Origin: Hahella sp. CCB-MM4
Lineage (GTDB): Bacteria > Pseudomonadota > Gammaproteobacteria > Pseudomonadales > Oleiphilaceae
DNA: 64,000 nt
Direction: 5' to 3'
Assembly: GCF_002260525.1 (NCBI RefSeq)
Contig: NZ_MRYI01000013.1
Span: 1-64,000, forward strand
The position numbers and the translations under genes were made by a program. This document shows positions 8,546 through 19,139 of the stretch, piece by piece. Positions within the stretch are counted from its first letter, which is position 1; each line of letters opens with the position of its first letter. The notes beneath the pieces are model-generated. The model did not search any database. It saw nothing but the letters and a program-made list of their open reading frames with translations, and was not told where the DNA came from.

Positions 8546-9693
8546 CGGTGAAGAACCTCCAGTAACTGATCCAGATCCTGCTCCTGATGCGCGGCAGAGA
8601 AGGTGACCCGAAGCCGGGAAGTGTTCACCGGGACCGTTGGGGGACGAATAGCCGTGATAAGAATCCCTTGCTCACGCATTGCTGCTGCAAGGTTCATGGC
8701 CTTTTCCGTCTCTCCTACCAATATCGGCTGGATTGGAGTATCGGACGCCATCAACTGATACCCCATAGCCCGGGCTTCCTGCCGGAAACGTTGAATCAAT
8801 GATTGCAAATGGACTCGACGCCAGGATTCTTCCTGCACAATATCCAGACTGGTACAGGTGGCAGCAGCCACAGAAGGAGGCATCGAGGTGGTATAGATAT
8901 AGGTACGAGCGAACTGGATGATGTATTCAATCATCTCCTCACTACCCGCCACAAATGCACCGGCTGTCCCAAAAGCCTTTCCAAGCGTGCCTACCAGTAA
9001 CGGTAGATCAGATTGCCCCAATCCAAATACTTCTGCACATCCACCACCCTTAGGTCCCAGGACCCCAAATCCATGGGCATCGTCCACCATCAGCATGGCA
9101 TCGTAGCGTCGGCAAAGTGGCGCAATATGGTCCAGCGAAGCAATGTCACCGTCCATACTGAAGACCCCATCGGTCACCACCAGGGTTCTATGATCCCGGG
9201 CGTCCTCAAGTCGCGCTTCCAGAGCTGCCGTATCATTATGGGTATAGCGCAGGAGGCGAGCGCCAGATAACGTCCCAGCGTCCAGGAGGGATGCATGATT
9301 TAGCTTATCCTGCAGAACCAGATCTTTGCGACCGGCCAGAGCCGAGATAACCCCCAGGTTGGCCATATAGCCGGTGGAGAACAGTAACGCCCGTTCCCGC
9401 CCGGTAAATTCCGCCAACTTCTGCTCAAGTTGATGGTGAGGTTCGAGATGCCCGATAACCAGATGTGAGGCTCCGCCACCGAAGCCATACCGTTCCATTG
9501 CAGCACGGGCACTTTCGATCAAACGCGGATCATTAGCCAACCCTAGATAATCATTGTTACAGAAGGCCAGGTACTCCTGACCTTCGATCGTAACATGGCA
9601 ACTCTGCGGAGAAGTCAAAGTCAGGCGTTGCCGGTACAACCCCTGATCTCGACGTTGCTCCAGTGCCTCAGAGATAAAGCGCCATTTTGACAT
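8524..9693 (-). CDS. bioF: 8-amino-7-oxononanoate synthase BioF
   Basis: PLP enzyme condensing pimeloyl-ACP with L-alanine. It shows CNNDYLGLA near the N-terminus, [13 protein letters not shown] for substrate contact, [10 protein letters not shown] in the cofactor pocket and the Schiff-base lysine in TLGKAFG near residue 240. At 389 aa it is of normal length. It starts 6 bp after the bioB stop with no clear ribosome-binding site, so it is probably translationally coupled to bioB. Confidence 0.96.
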   Translation of the reverse strand: MSKWRFISEALEQRRDQGLYRQRLTLTSPQSCHVTIEGQEYLAFCNNDYLGLANDPRLIESARAAMERYGFGGGASHLVIGHLEPHHQLEQKLAEFTGRERALLFSTGYMANLGVISALAGRKDLVLQDKLNHASLLDAGTLSGARLLRYTHNDTAALEARLEDARDHRTLVVTDGVFSMDGDIASLDHIAPLCRRYDAMLMVDDAHGFGVLGPKGGGCAEVFGLGQSDLPLLVGTLGKAFGTAGAFVAGSEEMIEYIIQFARTYIYTTSMPPSVAAATCTSLDIVQEESWRRVHLQSLIQRFRQEARAMGYQLMASDTPIQPILVGETEKAMNLAAAMREQGILITAIRPPTVPVNTSRLRVTFSAAHQEQDLDQLLEVLHRCRGMVS

Positions 9694-9699
9694 TGAATA

Positions 9700-10776
9700 T
9701 CAGGCGCTTTGCGACGCGTCGTAAAACATCTCGCCCATCTTGCGCTTCTGCTCTTCCGCCACAATGGCATCCTGCAAATAGGCTTCATGGGTGGATTCGT
9801 CGTGACATTCCTCGCGCTGCTCCGGCTTGATACCCAGTTTTTTGAACAGCATACGGTCCCTGTCAGCTTCAGGGTTGGGGGTAGTGAGCAGTTTTTCGCC
9901 ATAGAAAATGGAATTGGCTCCTGCCAGGAAACACAATGACTGCATTTGCTCATTCATGTCTTCACGACCCGCTGACAGCCGCACGTGGGAGCGAGGCATC
10001 ACAATCCTGGCGACAGCGATAGTACGGATAAAGTCAAAAGGCTCAATATCTTCCTGCACTTCCAGAGGAGTCCCTTCAACCTTCACCAGCATGTTGATAG
10101 GCACACTTTCCGGATGGACCGGCAGGTTGGCCAGCTGCATCAACAAGCCAGCACGATCTTTCAATGACTCGCCCATCCCCATGATGCCGCCACAACAGAC
10201 CTTCATACCTGCATCCCTGACGTTCTGCAGAGTTTCTAGACGGTCAGCATAGGTACGGGTAGTAATGATCTTGTCATAGAAGTTTTCTGATGTATCCAGG
10301 TTATGGTTGTAGTAATCAAGACCGGCATTCGCCAACTGGCCTGCCTGCTCCGGGGAGAGCATTCCCAAGGTCATGCAGGTTTCCATCCCCAACGACTTCA
10401 CCTGCCGGACCATTTCCAGTACGTAGGGCATATCTTTTTCGCGCGGATTACGCCAGGCAGCCCCCATACAAAAACGACTGGCCCCTTTCTCTTTGGCCTG
10501 ACGCGCCTCAGTCACAACCTTTTCCACTTCCAGCAGCTTCTCTTTCTCCAGACCGGTGTTGTAGTGTCCGCTCTGAGGGCAATATTTGCAGTCTTCCGGG
10601 CAAGCGCCGGTTTTGATAGACAGCAATGTGCTGACCTGAACTTCGTTTGGATTGAAATGCATCCTGTGCACAGACTGGGCCTGGAACATCAGATCATTGA
10701 AAGGCAATTCAAACAATGCCTGGATCTCTTCAATCGTCCAGTCGTGGCGAATCGGGGCTTGAGCACTTGCAGTCAT
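9700..10776 (-). CDS. bioB: Biotin synthase BioB
   Basis: Radical SAM enzyme inserting sulfur into dethiobiotin. The [4Fe-4S] motif CPEDCKYC has cysteines at residues 59, 63 and 66, and the later conserved segments [11 protein letters not shown] and HVRLSAGRE are present. I place the start at the ATG at 10776 (MTASAQAP), which has AGGAC seven bases upstream; a TTG two codons earlier is possible. It is the first gene of the operon, preceded by a promoter overlapped by a BirA-type operator. Confidence 0.96.
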   Translation of the reverse strand: MTASAQAPIRHDWTIEEIQALFELPFNDLMFQAQSVHRMHFNPNEVQVSTLLSIKTGACPEDCKYCPQSGHYNTGLEKEKLLEVEKVVTEARQAKEKGASRFCMGAAWRNPREKDMPYVLEMVRQVKSLGMETCMTLGMLSPEQAGQLANAGLDYYNHNLDTSENFYDKIITTRTYADRLETLQNVRDAGMKVCCGGIMGMGESLKDRAGLLMQLANLPVHPESVPINMLVKVEGTPLEVQEDIEPFDFIRTIAVARIVMPRSHVRLSAGREDMNEQMQSLCFLAGANSIFYGEKLLTTPNPEADRDRMLFKKLGIKPEQREECHDESTHEAYLQDAIVAEEQKRKMGEMFYDASQSA

Positions 10777-10854
10777 ATTCAACGTCCTGAATATTGAGTT
10801 ACACTTAGCGTCCTTTGACAGACCCTGAAGCTAAATGGATTTTGGAAATCAAAC

Positions 10855-11595
10855 ATGGATGACATGATAAAGCGGCTTAATAAGCTGTCAACTTTTATTA
10901 GACTAAAAGTTGACAGCGTTATATCAAGACATTGCCTTCTCTGCCTTAAGACAGGTCAACCCTCCCCCATCTGCAAGAGCTGCCTGGAGGATTTTCCCTT
11001 AACTGAAAATGGTTGCGAGACCTGCGGCCAGCAACTCCACCATCCATCAGACAACATACAAATCTGTGGGCGCTGCCTGTCAAAGCCCCCGGCATATATC
11101 AAATCGGTATCGGCCTTTGACTACAAATTCCCCGTATCCTCTATTATCAGGCGTTTGAAATATCAGGAATGCGGATACTGGGCCAAACCACTGGCTCAAG
11201 CCATCTATCCAGAATTTAAACAGGCCTTCGGACATCTTCATAATGCCGTACTGATGCCTGTTCCCATGCATGAATCACAATACTTTATTCGTCGGGACAA
11301 TCATGCCCATCTCATTGCCAAACACCTGGCAAAGTATGCAGGTCTGCCATTGCAGAACGAAGTTGTCATGAAAAGTCGACATACGCCGAGACAGGCTGAA
11401 CTCAGCGCAAGAATGCGGCGGAGGAATGTTAAGAACAGCTTTTCCCTAACCGATCGCCCACCTGTCAGCCCTATCATTATCATTGACGATGTTGTAACCA
11501 CGGGAAGCACAATAGACGCCATGGCCCGGCAATTGACCAAAGGCGGGGCGACAGAAATATATGGATTCTCAGTGGCGCGCCGATCGCTTGAATGA
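10855..11595 (+). CDS. comF: ComF-family amidophosphoribosyltransferase-like protein
   Basis: ComF family, linked to DNA uptake or DNA metabolism. The N-terminal zinc-ribbon has four CxxC-type pairs (CLLC, CKSC, CETC, CGRC), followed by a PRTase domain whose PRPP-binding loop reads VSPIIIIDDVVTTGSTIDAM near residue 205. At 246 aa it is of normal length. The start is ATG 10855 or ATG 10864; neither has a good ribosome-binding site, and no other start codon precedes the first cysteine. It is divergent from bioB, and the bio operator lies inside its first 20 codons. Confidence 0.9.
   Translation: MDDMIKRLNKLSTFIRLKVDSVISRHCLLCLKTGQPSPICKSCLEDFPLTENGCETCGQQLHHPSDNIQICGRCLSKPPAYIKSVSAFDYKFPVSSIIRRLKYQECGYWAKPLAQAIYPEFKQAFGHLHNAVLMPVPMHESQYFIRRDNHAHLIAKHLAKYAGLPLQNEVVMKSRHTPRQAELSARMRRRNVKNSFSLTDRPPVSPIIIIDDVVTTGSTIDAMARQLTKGGATEIYGFSVARRSLE
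10864..10891 (-). promoter_or_regulatory. Predicted bioB operon promoter
   Basis: On the minus strand, TTGACA (10886-10891) and TATCAT (10864-10869) are separated by 16 bp, placing the transcription start about 80 bp upstream of the bioB ATG. The -35 hexamer is part of the BirA-type operator, so repressor binding would block it. Confidence 0.6.
10885..10916. promoter_or_regulatory. BirA-type biotin operator (perfect inverted repeat)
   Basis: A perfect 13-bp inverted repeat, CTGTCAACTTTTA (10885-10897) and TAAAAGTTGACAG (10904-10916), has a 6-bp centre. Expressed as half-sites it is TGTCAAC-N16-GTTGACA, the same half-site spacing as the enterobacterial bio operator (TGTAAAC-N16-GTTTACA). It overlaps the predicted bioB -35 box. 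It also lies within codons 11-21 of comF on the other strand. Confidence 0.7.
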
Positions 11596-11617
11596 AGGAG
11601 TCAGAAGGAAAGTAGTT

Positions 11618-12781
11618 TCACATATACTCTTTTACTGCTTGGGCAACTTTTTCCGCAATAGCCAATGATGCCGTCAGACCTGGCGATTCAATCCCCAGCA
11701 GATTAAACCAGCCCGAAACGCCGGTGTGTGCCGGCGACTCAATTAAAAAGTCCTCAGCATCCTCACCTGGTGCAGACAGTTTTGGCCGAATTCCCGCGTA
11801 GGCCGGCGCTAATTCCCGATCCACCACCCCCGGCCAATAAGTGGCTACCTGATACCGAAACTTCTCTTCCAAATCACCAGGCACATCATAATTGAGAGTA
11901 TCCACCCATTGCACATCAGGACCGAACTTGGCCCGCCCTCCCATATCGAGCGTCAGATGCGTCCCTAACCCACCCGGTTCTGGAATTGGATAGATCAAGT
12001 GCTCGAATGGCGCACGGCCGGTGAGACTGAAATAGTGCCCCTTGGCCCAATACAACTCCCGAATATTCTTTGCAGGATATCCTTGAATAGATCTTAGCAA
12101 TTGCGCAGCTAACAACCCGGTACTATTGATGACACAGCGTGCTTTCAATCGACAGGGCATATCACCGCCAACGATCAGGTCAATATTCGGTACGCCAACG
12201 TCGGAAGAGGCTTCTACTTGCCCGCCTAGCACGGGAGAGTTCAGCACCACCATACCGCCCGCCTGCTCCGTATCACCTTGTAACGCCAGCATATACTGAT
12301 GTGAGTCAATGATGCCGGTTGAAGGAGACAGCAATGCCGCCTCTGCTTTCAATTCAGGCTCCAGCCTTCCTGCCTGCTCGCCATCCAACCATTGCAGATC
12401 ATTGACACCATTTGCAGCCGCCTTTGCGACCAGACTTTCCAAAATAGGCAGCTGCTCCTGACTGGTAGCCACTATCAGCTTACCGCACCTGCGATAAGGC
12501 ACCCTATGCTCATCACAGTATTGATATAACTGATTCTTTCCCTCAACACAGCATCTGGCTTTCAAACTACCTTGAGGGTAATAGATCCCCGCATGAATTA
12601 CTTCACTGTTACGGGAAGAAATCCCCATTCCGATACTGTATTCAGACTCCAGCACCATCACTTCCCGCCCCTGGAGAGCAAGAGCCCTGGCCACCGCCAG
12701 GCCAACGACACCCGCCCCGATCACCACGGTGTCAACGGAATACACTTCAGCAGACTGATGAATCAAATTTTTCTCTGTCAT
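11618..12781 (-). CDS. FAD-dependent oxidoreductase, L-2-hydroxyglutarate dehydrogenase-like (DAO superfamily)
   Basis: An N-terminal Rossmann FAD-binding motif (VVIGAGVVGLAVARALALQG, about residues 20-39) is followed by GISSRNSEVIHAGIYYP, the signature of L-2-hydroxyglutarate oxidases (LhgO/L2HGDH), which oxidise L-2-hydroxyglutarate to 2-oxoglutarate. The C-terminal GIESPGLTASLAIA segment completes the FAD site. At 387 aa it is close to the family length (about 400). The substrate is an inference; related DAO-type enzymes act on other hydroxy or amino acids. It converges on comF with a 22-bp gap and seems to be a single-gene transcript. Confidence 0.85.
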   Translation of the reverse strand: MTEKNLIHQSAEVYSVDTVVIGAGVVGLAVARALALQGREVMVLESEYSIGMGISSRNSEVIHAGIYYPQGSLKARCCVEGKNQLYQYCDEHRVPYRRCGKLIVATSQEQLPILESLVAKAAANGVNDLQWLDGEQAGRLEPELKAEAALLSPSTGIIDSHQYMLALQGDTEQAGGMVVLNSPVLGGQVEASSDVGVPNIDLIVGGDMPCRLKARCVINSTGLLAAQLLRSIQGYPAKNIRELYWAKGHYFSLTGRAPFEHLIYPIPEPGGLGTHLTLDMGGRAKFGPDVQWVDTLNYDVPGDLEEKFRYQVATYWPGVVDRELAPAYAGIRPKLSAPGEDAEDFLIESPAHTGVSGWFNLLGIESPGLTASLAIAEKVAQAVKEYM

Positions 12782-12889
12782 TGCATTGTTTTCTCAATTC
12801 GCTGAAGCCAGAATGGCTGCTTTACTAAGCATTCAAACTGCACCACTCCTGATCAAAAGTCAGGGCTGATCCAGCACTCGTAACTTACT

Positions 12890-12951
12890 AATCTATCAAG
12901 AATTCCTGTTAATCTATGAAGAATTCCTGTTAATCTATGAAGAATTCCTGG
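12890..12951 (+). repeat. Three tandem 21-bp units overlapping the EamA gene start
   Basis: Units 12890-12910, 12911-12931 and 12932-12951 share at least 20 of 21 positions with their neighbour. The third contains the ATG of the EamA gene and its first five codons. In the second copy the same ATG is followed after five codons by TAA, so the earlier copies cannot serve as longer starts. Confidence 0.95.
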
Positions 12952-13863
12952 ACAAACAAAGCCTGGCTACCATACGCCGGACTGACCTGCACTTCACTAT
13001 TCTGGGCGGGAAACGCCATTATCGCCAGAGGCGTCAATGAACTGATTCCGCCACTGACCTTATCATTTTTTCGCTGGTTCACCTGCGCGCTTTTGGTATC
13101 GCCCTTCATCGTCAAAGCATACAAAAAACATCGTGTCATTATCCGCGAACAATGGGTAAAAATTCTTATACTTTCGTTTATGAGCATCACCACATATAAC
13201 TCTCTCCTGTATGTGGCGGCCCAGTATACATCAGCGTTAAATATTACCTTGGTCACCTCACTGATGCCGATTACGACGATAGCTCTTTCCGCACCATTGC
13301 TGGGAGCAACGATCGGACTAAGAAGTGCAGCGGGCATAGCCTGCGCCTTTGCCGGTGCACTTTATGTAATTTTGAAGGGTGATTTTGATGCACTATGGCG
13401 ACTTGAATTGAATACCGGCGACAGCATTATGGCGATCGCTATGCTGATCTGGTCCCTCTACTCCATCTTACTGCGCAAATGGCAGATTCCCATTCCAGGG
13501 CTAGATCTCTTCATGATATTTCTGGGAATTGGCGTCATTATGATCAGCCCCTTCTATTTGATCGAATACCAGTTCCGGGGAGGCTTCGAGGTAAGCAGCC
13601 AACTGCTTCTTGCCATCATCTATGTGGCCATATTCCCATCATTGCTCGCTTATCTATTCTGGAATTTTGGTGTAACACAGACTTCGCCGAGCACCGCCTC
13701 GCTATTTTTCTACCTGGCACCGCTAATCACCGCCCTGCTGGCCATTCCTTTCCTCGGAGAACTCCCCCATGGCTATCACGGAGCTGGAGGCCTTGTCATT
13801 ATTCTGGGTCTTTGGCTTTGCCAAAGTGTTGGCAGGAAAAAAACAGGTATTAAACAGAAATAA
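12937..13863 (+). CDS. EamA-family (DMT superfamily) transporter
   Basis: Inner-membrane protein of 308 aa with the two-times-five transmembrane helix layout of drug/metabolite exporters. The first helix (LTCTSLFWAGNAIIARGVN) and the second-repeat start (GDSIMAIAMLIWSLYSILLR) carry the usual EamA patterns, and the C-terminus ends in a basic tail (GRKKTGIKQK). The start codon lies in the third copy of a 21-bp tandem repeat and has no good ribosome-binding site. The substrate is unknown; relatives export amino acids or metabolites. Confidence 0.9.
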   Translation: MKNSWTNKAWLPYAGLTCTSLFWAGNAIIARGVNELIPPLTLSFFRWFTCALLVSPFIVKAYKKHRVIIREQWVKILILSFMSITTYNSLLYVAAQYTSALNITLVTSLMPITTIALSAPLLGATIGLRSAAGIACAFAGALYVILKGDFDALWRLELNTGDSIMAIAMLIWSLYSILLRKWQIPIPGLDLFMIFLGIGVIMISPFYLIEYQFRGGFEVSSQLLLAIIYVAIFPSLLAYLFWNFGVTQTSPSTASLFFYLAPLITALLAIPFLGELPHGYHGAGGLVIILGLWLCQSVGRKKTGIKQK

Positions 13864-13898
13864 AAAACCCCTTGGGGAAAAACTCACCAAGGGGTTTA
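13862..13898 (-). terminator. Rho-independent terminator of purA
   Basis: AAACCCCTTGG (13865-13875) pairs with CCAAGGGGTTT (13887-13897), and the A-run at 13862-13867 gives a minus-strand U-run. It directly follows the stop of the converging EamA gene and lies 37 bp past the purA stop, so it may act in both directions. Confidence 0.85.
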
Positions 13899-13934
13899 GA
13901 CTGCTTCAACAAATTTAGCCTGCAGTTCTCCGTC

Positions 13935-15242
<1,308 letters not shown>

Positions 15243-15293
15243 CTATTTCACTGAAGGATTAGGAAGTTACATCGGTCAGATATTAAACAACAT

Positions 15294-16493
15294 CTAAACC
15301 AGTTTATTCACGACCCAACTGCCGGTTTCATCTTTAACCAGCTCGCGGTCACAATAGGGTTTCCACTGCTCTTTGGATTCCCCCGGCATCAATTGAACCA
15401 CTCTCTCGGTGGTCCGCAAATCAGCAATCATGTCCCAAAGCCCGGGATCGGACTCATTTGGAGCAAGCACAGCCTTGCTTTCCTGCTTCCAGGCAGTTTG
15501 CCCCAGGCGGAACAACGCTTTCAAATCGACACTGAATCCGGTAGCAGGACGGGCGTTACCGAACTCTCTCCCCACACCGTCATACCGACCGCCCTGAGCA
15601 ACAGCTTGACCAAGACCTGAGGTATAAGCGGCAAAAACCAGACCGGTGTGGTAATTGAACCCCCTGAGTTCACAAAGATCGATACAAATCTCAACTTCCG
15701 GATAGCGTGCCGCCACCATCTCAGAGACTTTCAGCATCTCATCCAGTGCAGCCAGGACGTCGGGCTCACCTGAAAACAATTCGCGCGCTTCACTCAGTTT
15801 GTCCAAGCCCCCGGCCAGCCGAGGCAGTGCTCGAACGTATTCTTGCACTTGCGGGTCCGTAATCAGGGTAGCGATGTCATTAATTTCAGGCACGGCTTTA
15901 TGCTTGAGAGCATTCAAAAGCAATTCAGAGTCATGGGGAGACAAAGCCGCTTTCTTTTGGATCAATTGATATATGCCCACATGGGCAATATCCATATGAA
16001 TCGGTGACACACGGGTAAGGCGCAGGGTTTCCAGCATCAGGGAGATCACTTCGATATCCGCCGCTGTATCAGCCACGCCAAACAGTTCACATCCGGTTTG
16101 AATAGGCGATCGGGACGACAACATATTCTGAGGCTTGGTCCGCAATACGCTACCGAGATAGCAGATCCGATTGGCTCCGTCACGCTGACTTCTGGCATCA
16201 ATTCGGGAAGCCTGAGGCGTCATATCCGCACGCACTCCCATCATTCGTCCGGTTAACTGATCTGTGACCTTGAAGGTCTGCAGCTCAAGATCGCGTCCGG
16301 CGCCAGTCAACAGAGATTCCAGATATTCGATGAGGGGAGGAACAATCAATTCATATCCCCATGAATGGTAAAGATCCAATAATCTCCGGCGCAGTTCTTC
16401 AACTCTCATGGCTTCCGGTGGAAGCAGTTCCTCAACGCCATCAGGAAGTAGCCACAAATCAGATGCTGATAAAGACCCAGGATCACCAAACAT
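15294..16493 (-). CDS. hisZ: ATP phosphoribosyltransferase regulatory subunit HisZ
   Basis: Class II histidyl-tRNA-synthetase-like protein without ligase function that partners short-form HisG in the first step of histidine synthesis. It shows LLPDGVEELLPPEA at the start, the tRNA-synthetase-like RADMTPQASRIDA and the late CELRGFNYHTGLVFAAY. The frame runs to a TTG at 16562, but I choose the ATG at 16493 (399 aa, family length) with GGGGAT upstream. Presence of HisZ predicts a short HisG elsewhere in the genome. Confidence 0.93.
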   Translation of the reverse strand: MFGDPGSLSASDLWLLPDGVEELLPPEAMRVEELRRRLLDLYHSWGYELIVPPLIEYLESLLTGAGRDLELQTFKVTDQLTGRMMGVRADMTPQASRIDARSQRDGANRICYLGSVLRTKPQNMLSSRSPIQTGCELFGVADTAADIEVISLMLETLRLTRVSPIHMDIAHVGIYQLIQKKAALSPHDSELLLNALKHKAVPEINDIATLITDPQVQEYVRALPRLAGGLDKLSEARELFSGEPDVLAALDEMLKVSEMVAARYPEVEICIDLCELRGFNYHTGLVFAAYTSGLGQAVAQGGRYDGVGREFGNARPATGFSVDLKALFRLGQTAWKQESKAVLAPNESDPGLWDMIADLRTTERVVQLMPGESKEQWKPYCDRELVKDETGSWVVNKLV

Positions 16494-16558
16494 TAAACTT
16501 TTATCCCCGGACACAAGTCCGCTGTTATCAAATTTCCAAGGAGCTGCATGCTCTGCGG

Positions 16559-16747
16559 TCAACGCCTGACCACATAGAGCAATAGCGCTCCTGTTACCAT
16601 ACTGACAAGTCCGACAATTCGCATGGTACGATCATCGACCTCGGCCAGCCTCTGTACCATCTGACGCCACTTAGCCGGGTACAGAAAGGGAATCATCCCC
16701 TCCAGGACCAACACCAGACAAAGTGCCGCTCCCAAATCCTGCCACAT
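16559..16747 (-). CDS. DUF2065 (YjeT-like) small inner-membrane protein
   Basis: A 62-aa protein with two hydrophobic helices (LGAALCLVLVLEGMIPFLYP and IVGLVSMVTGALLLYVV) and the typical WRQMV linker, ending in basic residues. It corresponds to yjeT, which lies between hflC and purA in Enterobacteria. I place the start at ATG 16747 with GGGAG upstream; a GTG three codons earlier is possible. Its function is unknown. Confidence 0.85.
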   Translation of the reverse strand: MWQDLGAALCLVLVLEGMIPFLYPAKWRQMVQRLAEVDDRTMRIVGLVSMVTGALLLYVVRR

Positions 16748-16821
16748 AGAACCCACACTCCCTTTCTATAACCCGAGACCCATTGGTATGGTTTGTCGGG
16801 CTGCCGGCTGAGAATGCCCAC

Positions 16822-16847
16822 AAAAAAACCGGGTCCATGCCCGGTTG
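16822..16847 (-). terminator. Rho-independent terminator after hflC
   Basis: AACCGGG (16827-16833) pairs with CCCGGTT (16840-16846) with a 6-nt loop and a run of seven A on the left (U-run on the minus strand). It separates the nnr-to-hflC transcript from DUF2065-hisZ-purA. Confidence 0.85.
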
Positions 16848-16932
16848 CAGAATTTTATCACCATTTTAAGGGTGGCCCAAACCTTTTAAACGTATGGACC
16901 ACCGATAACTCATAATAGTCAGCTATACCTTA

Positions 16933-17802
16933 CTAACGAGTTGACTGTTTGAGATACTTCAGGAACTCACTATCCGGCTCCAGGATCAGCAGATCGCCTT
17001 TATTGGAGAAGGTTTCCTGATAAGCCGTCAGGCTGCGATAGAAGGAGTAGAATTCCCGATTCTGATTGAATGCATCTGCGTAAGTCCGAGAAGCAATCGC
17101 ATCACCTTCACCTCGAATCTGCTCTGCTTCCTTCTCCGCCTCTGCCTCTACCACAATACGCTGTCTATCAGCATCCGCACGAATACCTTCAGCTAACTCT
17201 TCGCCCTTCGAACGATGCTCCTGAGCAATTTTTAGTCGCTCAGACTCCATCCGCTCATAAACCGAGTCACTAACCTTGGTAGGCAGATCGATCGCTCTTA
17301 CCCGGATATCATTAATTTCGATGCCGAATTCCTTGCGTGTCAGAAGATCAAGCTCTTCCTTCAATTCTTCCATTAGTTCTTCACGCTCACCCGCCACCAC
17401 TTCATGCATGGTACGACGACCAAACTGGTCACGCAGACCGTTATCGATCCGAGACTCAAGCAGTCTGACGGCATTGATTTCATCACCGGCAGTGGAACGA
17501 TAGTAGTTGCCCACATTGGTAATACGCCAGGTTGCATAGGAATCCACATCCAGGGGCTTCTGTTCAACTGTCAGATAACTCTTGGTGGGAAGACTCATCG
17601 CCAGCACCCTAACATCAAACAGCTTGGCATCATGCACAAAAGGAATCTTGAAATGCAGACCCGCTGGAATATCCGACTCAACCAGCTCACCAAACCGAAG
17701 CAATACGGCACGGTGAGTTTCTGGAACTATATAAACACTTTGTAAACCAACCAACAGCGCCGCGAGAATGACAGCGACCGTCAGTCCAAATCGACCACTC
17801 AT
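16933..17802 (-). CDS. hflC: HflC, FtsH protease modulator subunit
   Basis: SPFH/band-7 protein that with HflK forms a large periplasm-facing complex around FtsH. An N-terminal transmembrane helix (LTVAVILAALLVGLQSVYIV) is followed by the band-7 domain (ETHRAVLLRFGELVES) and a long charged coiled-coil (about residues 160-240, rich in Glu, Ala, Arg) with AEAEKEAEQIRGEGDA. At 289 aa it is normal. The start is 2 bp after the hflK stop, indicating coupling. Confidence 0.96.
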   Translation of the reverse strand: MSGRFGLTVAVILAALLVGLQSVYIVPETHRAVLLRFGELVESDIPAGLHFKIPFVHDAKLFDVRVLAMSLPTKSYLTVEQKPLDVDSYATWRITNVGNYYRSTAGDEINAVRLLESRIDNGLRDQFGRRTMHEVVAGEREELMEELKEELDLLTRKEFGIEINDIRVRAIDLPTKVSDSVYERMESERLKIAQEHRSKGEELAEGIRADADRQRIVVEAEAEKEAEQIRGEGDAIASRTYADAFNQNREFYSFYRSLTAYQETFSNKGDLLILEPDSEFLKYLKQSTR

Positions 17803-17804
17803 GA

Positions 17805-18965
17805 CTATCTCCTGCTCCGGGTTAACGCTTCATTCCGAGTCCGGAAGTCATCACTGCGCGAAAATGACGAATCCGCTTGAGAGGCTGCACCTGCACGACT
17901 GGAATCACTGGAACTGTCCGACAAAGGTGCACGGTTCATCAGGCGGTCGAGTGGGAGGTACATAATATTATTCCCTTGATCCTGATCCACCAATACCTTG
18001 CTACTGTTCGACAGCACTTCCTGCATGGTGTCGATGTACATACGCTCGCGGGTTACCTCAGGAGCAGATTCATAAATTTTCAATACTTGCAGGAAACGAG
18101 AAGTTTCACCCTCTGCCCGGGCAATCACTTCAGACTTGTAGGCATTTGCCTCCTCAATGATACGCTGAGCCCGACCACGGGACTCCGGAACGATCTGGTT
18201 ACGATACGCCTCTGCACGGTTAACTAGTTTCTGCTCATCCTCTTTGGCTCGCTGAACCTCTTCAAATGAGGACTTCACCGCCTGAGGAGGCTGAGCAGCA
18301 TTTATGTTGACCTTCCGCAGCTCAATGCCGGCACCGTAGAAATCCAGGTACCTCTGCAGGCGATTCTGGACATTGATAGAGAGTATGGCACGACCTTCAG
18401 TTAACACCTGATCCATCTGAGCGCTACCCACTTCATGACGTAGCGCGCTGTCAATGGCGTAATCCACTGTAGTAATCGGATCGCGCATATTGAGCATGTA
18501 GTCTTTCAGATCTTTGATAACAAACTGGACGGTCAGGTCGATATCAACAATATTTTCATCTTCCGTCAGCATATGCCCCTTTTTAGGGCGATTTCTCACC
18601 GAGGTCACATCCTCAATAAAAATCTGATCGATGTATGGGATCTTGAACTGAAGCCCCGGCCCTTTGGTGTCGAGATACTTCCCGAAACGAAGAACAACCG
18701 CTCTTTGCTTCTCATCAATCCGATACATTGAGTCCCACACAGTGAAACCGAGCAAAACGATGATGATAATAGCGATGACGCCGCCGGCAGAACCACCGGA
18801 ACGCCCACCGCTACCACCACGGCTTGGCTTACCGCCAAATAAACCGTTGAGTTTTTCCATACCTTTACGAATAACCTCATCAAGATCTGGTGGACCATCA
18901 TTATTCCGACGTCCAGATCCCCAAGGATCCTGATCTTTATTTCCGCCTGGTTCATTCCAAGCCAT
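17805..18965 (-). CDS. hflK: HflK, FtsH protease modulator subunit
   Basis: Partner of HflC. The N-terminus begins MAWNEPGGNKDQDPWG with the Gly-rich, Asn/Asp-rich cytoplasmic tail typical of HflK, then a transmembrane helix (GGVIAIIIIVLLGFTVWDSM) and the band-7 domain with EKQRAVVLRFGKYL, then an Ala/Glu/Arg-rich coiled-coil. The frame is open upstream to 19028, but the ATG at 18965 has AAGGGG seven bases before it and begins the conserved sequence (386 aa). Ser-rich C-terminal tail. Confidence 0.96.
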   Translation of the reverse strand: MAWNEPGGNKDQDPWGSGRRNNDGPPDLDEVIRKGMEKLNGLFGGKPSRGGSGGRSGGSAGGVIAIIIIVLLGFTVWDSMYRIDEKQRAVVLRFGKYLDTKGPGLQFKIPYIDQIFIEDVTSVRNRPKKGHMLTEDENIVDIDLTVQFVIKDLKDYMLNMRDPITTVDYAIDSALRHEVGSAQMDQVLTEGRAILSINVQNRLQRYLDFYGAGIELRKVNINAAQPPQAVKSSFEEVQRAKEDEQKLVNRAEAYRNQIVPESRGRAQRIIEEANAYKSEVIARAEGETSRFLQVLKIYESAPEVTRERMYIDTMQEVLSNSSKVLVDQDQGNNIMYLPLDRLMNRAPLSDSSSDSSRAGAASQADSSFSRSDDFRTRNEALTRSRR

Positions 18966-19070
18966 TTTTAACCCCTTAATCTGATGACGGATAAATATTG
19001 CGGGTAATACTATGGATCTAAATTCCATTCAGCAAGTTAAGCTATATCTATGTCTGGTCGACACCTGCTT

Positions 19071-19139
19071 TTTTCAAGACGTCTCCTGTATCAAGAAGCC
19101 CCTTGTTTCAAGATACTTCCTATTTCAAGGAACTTGCTG
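19071..19139 (-). repeat. Four degenerate 17-bp tandem units at the hflX stop
   Basis: Units 19071-19088, 19089-19105, 19106-19122 and 19123-19139 share a TTTCAAG-type core and total 17-18 bp each. The last contains the final codons and stop (TGA) of hflX; the other three lie downstream of it on the minus strand. Confidence 0.85.
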
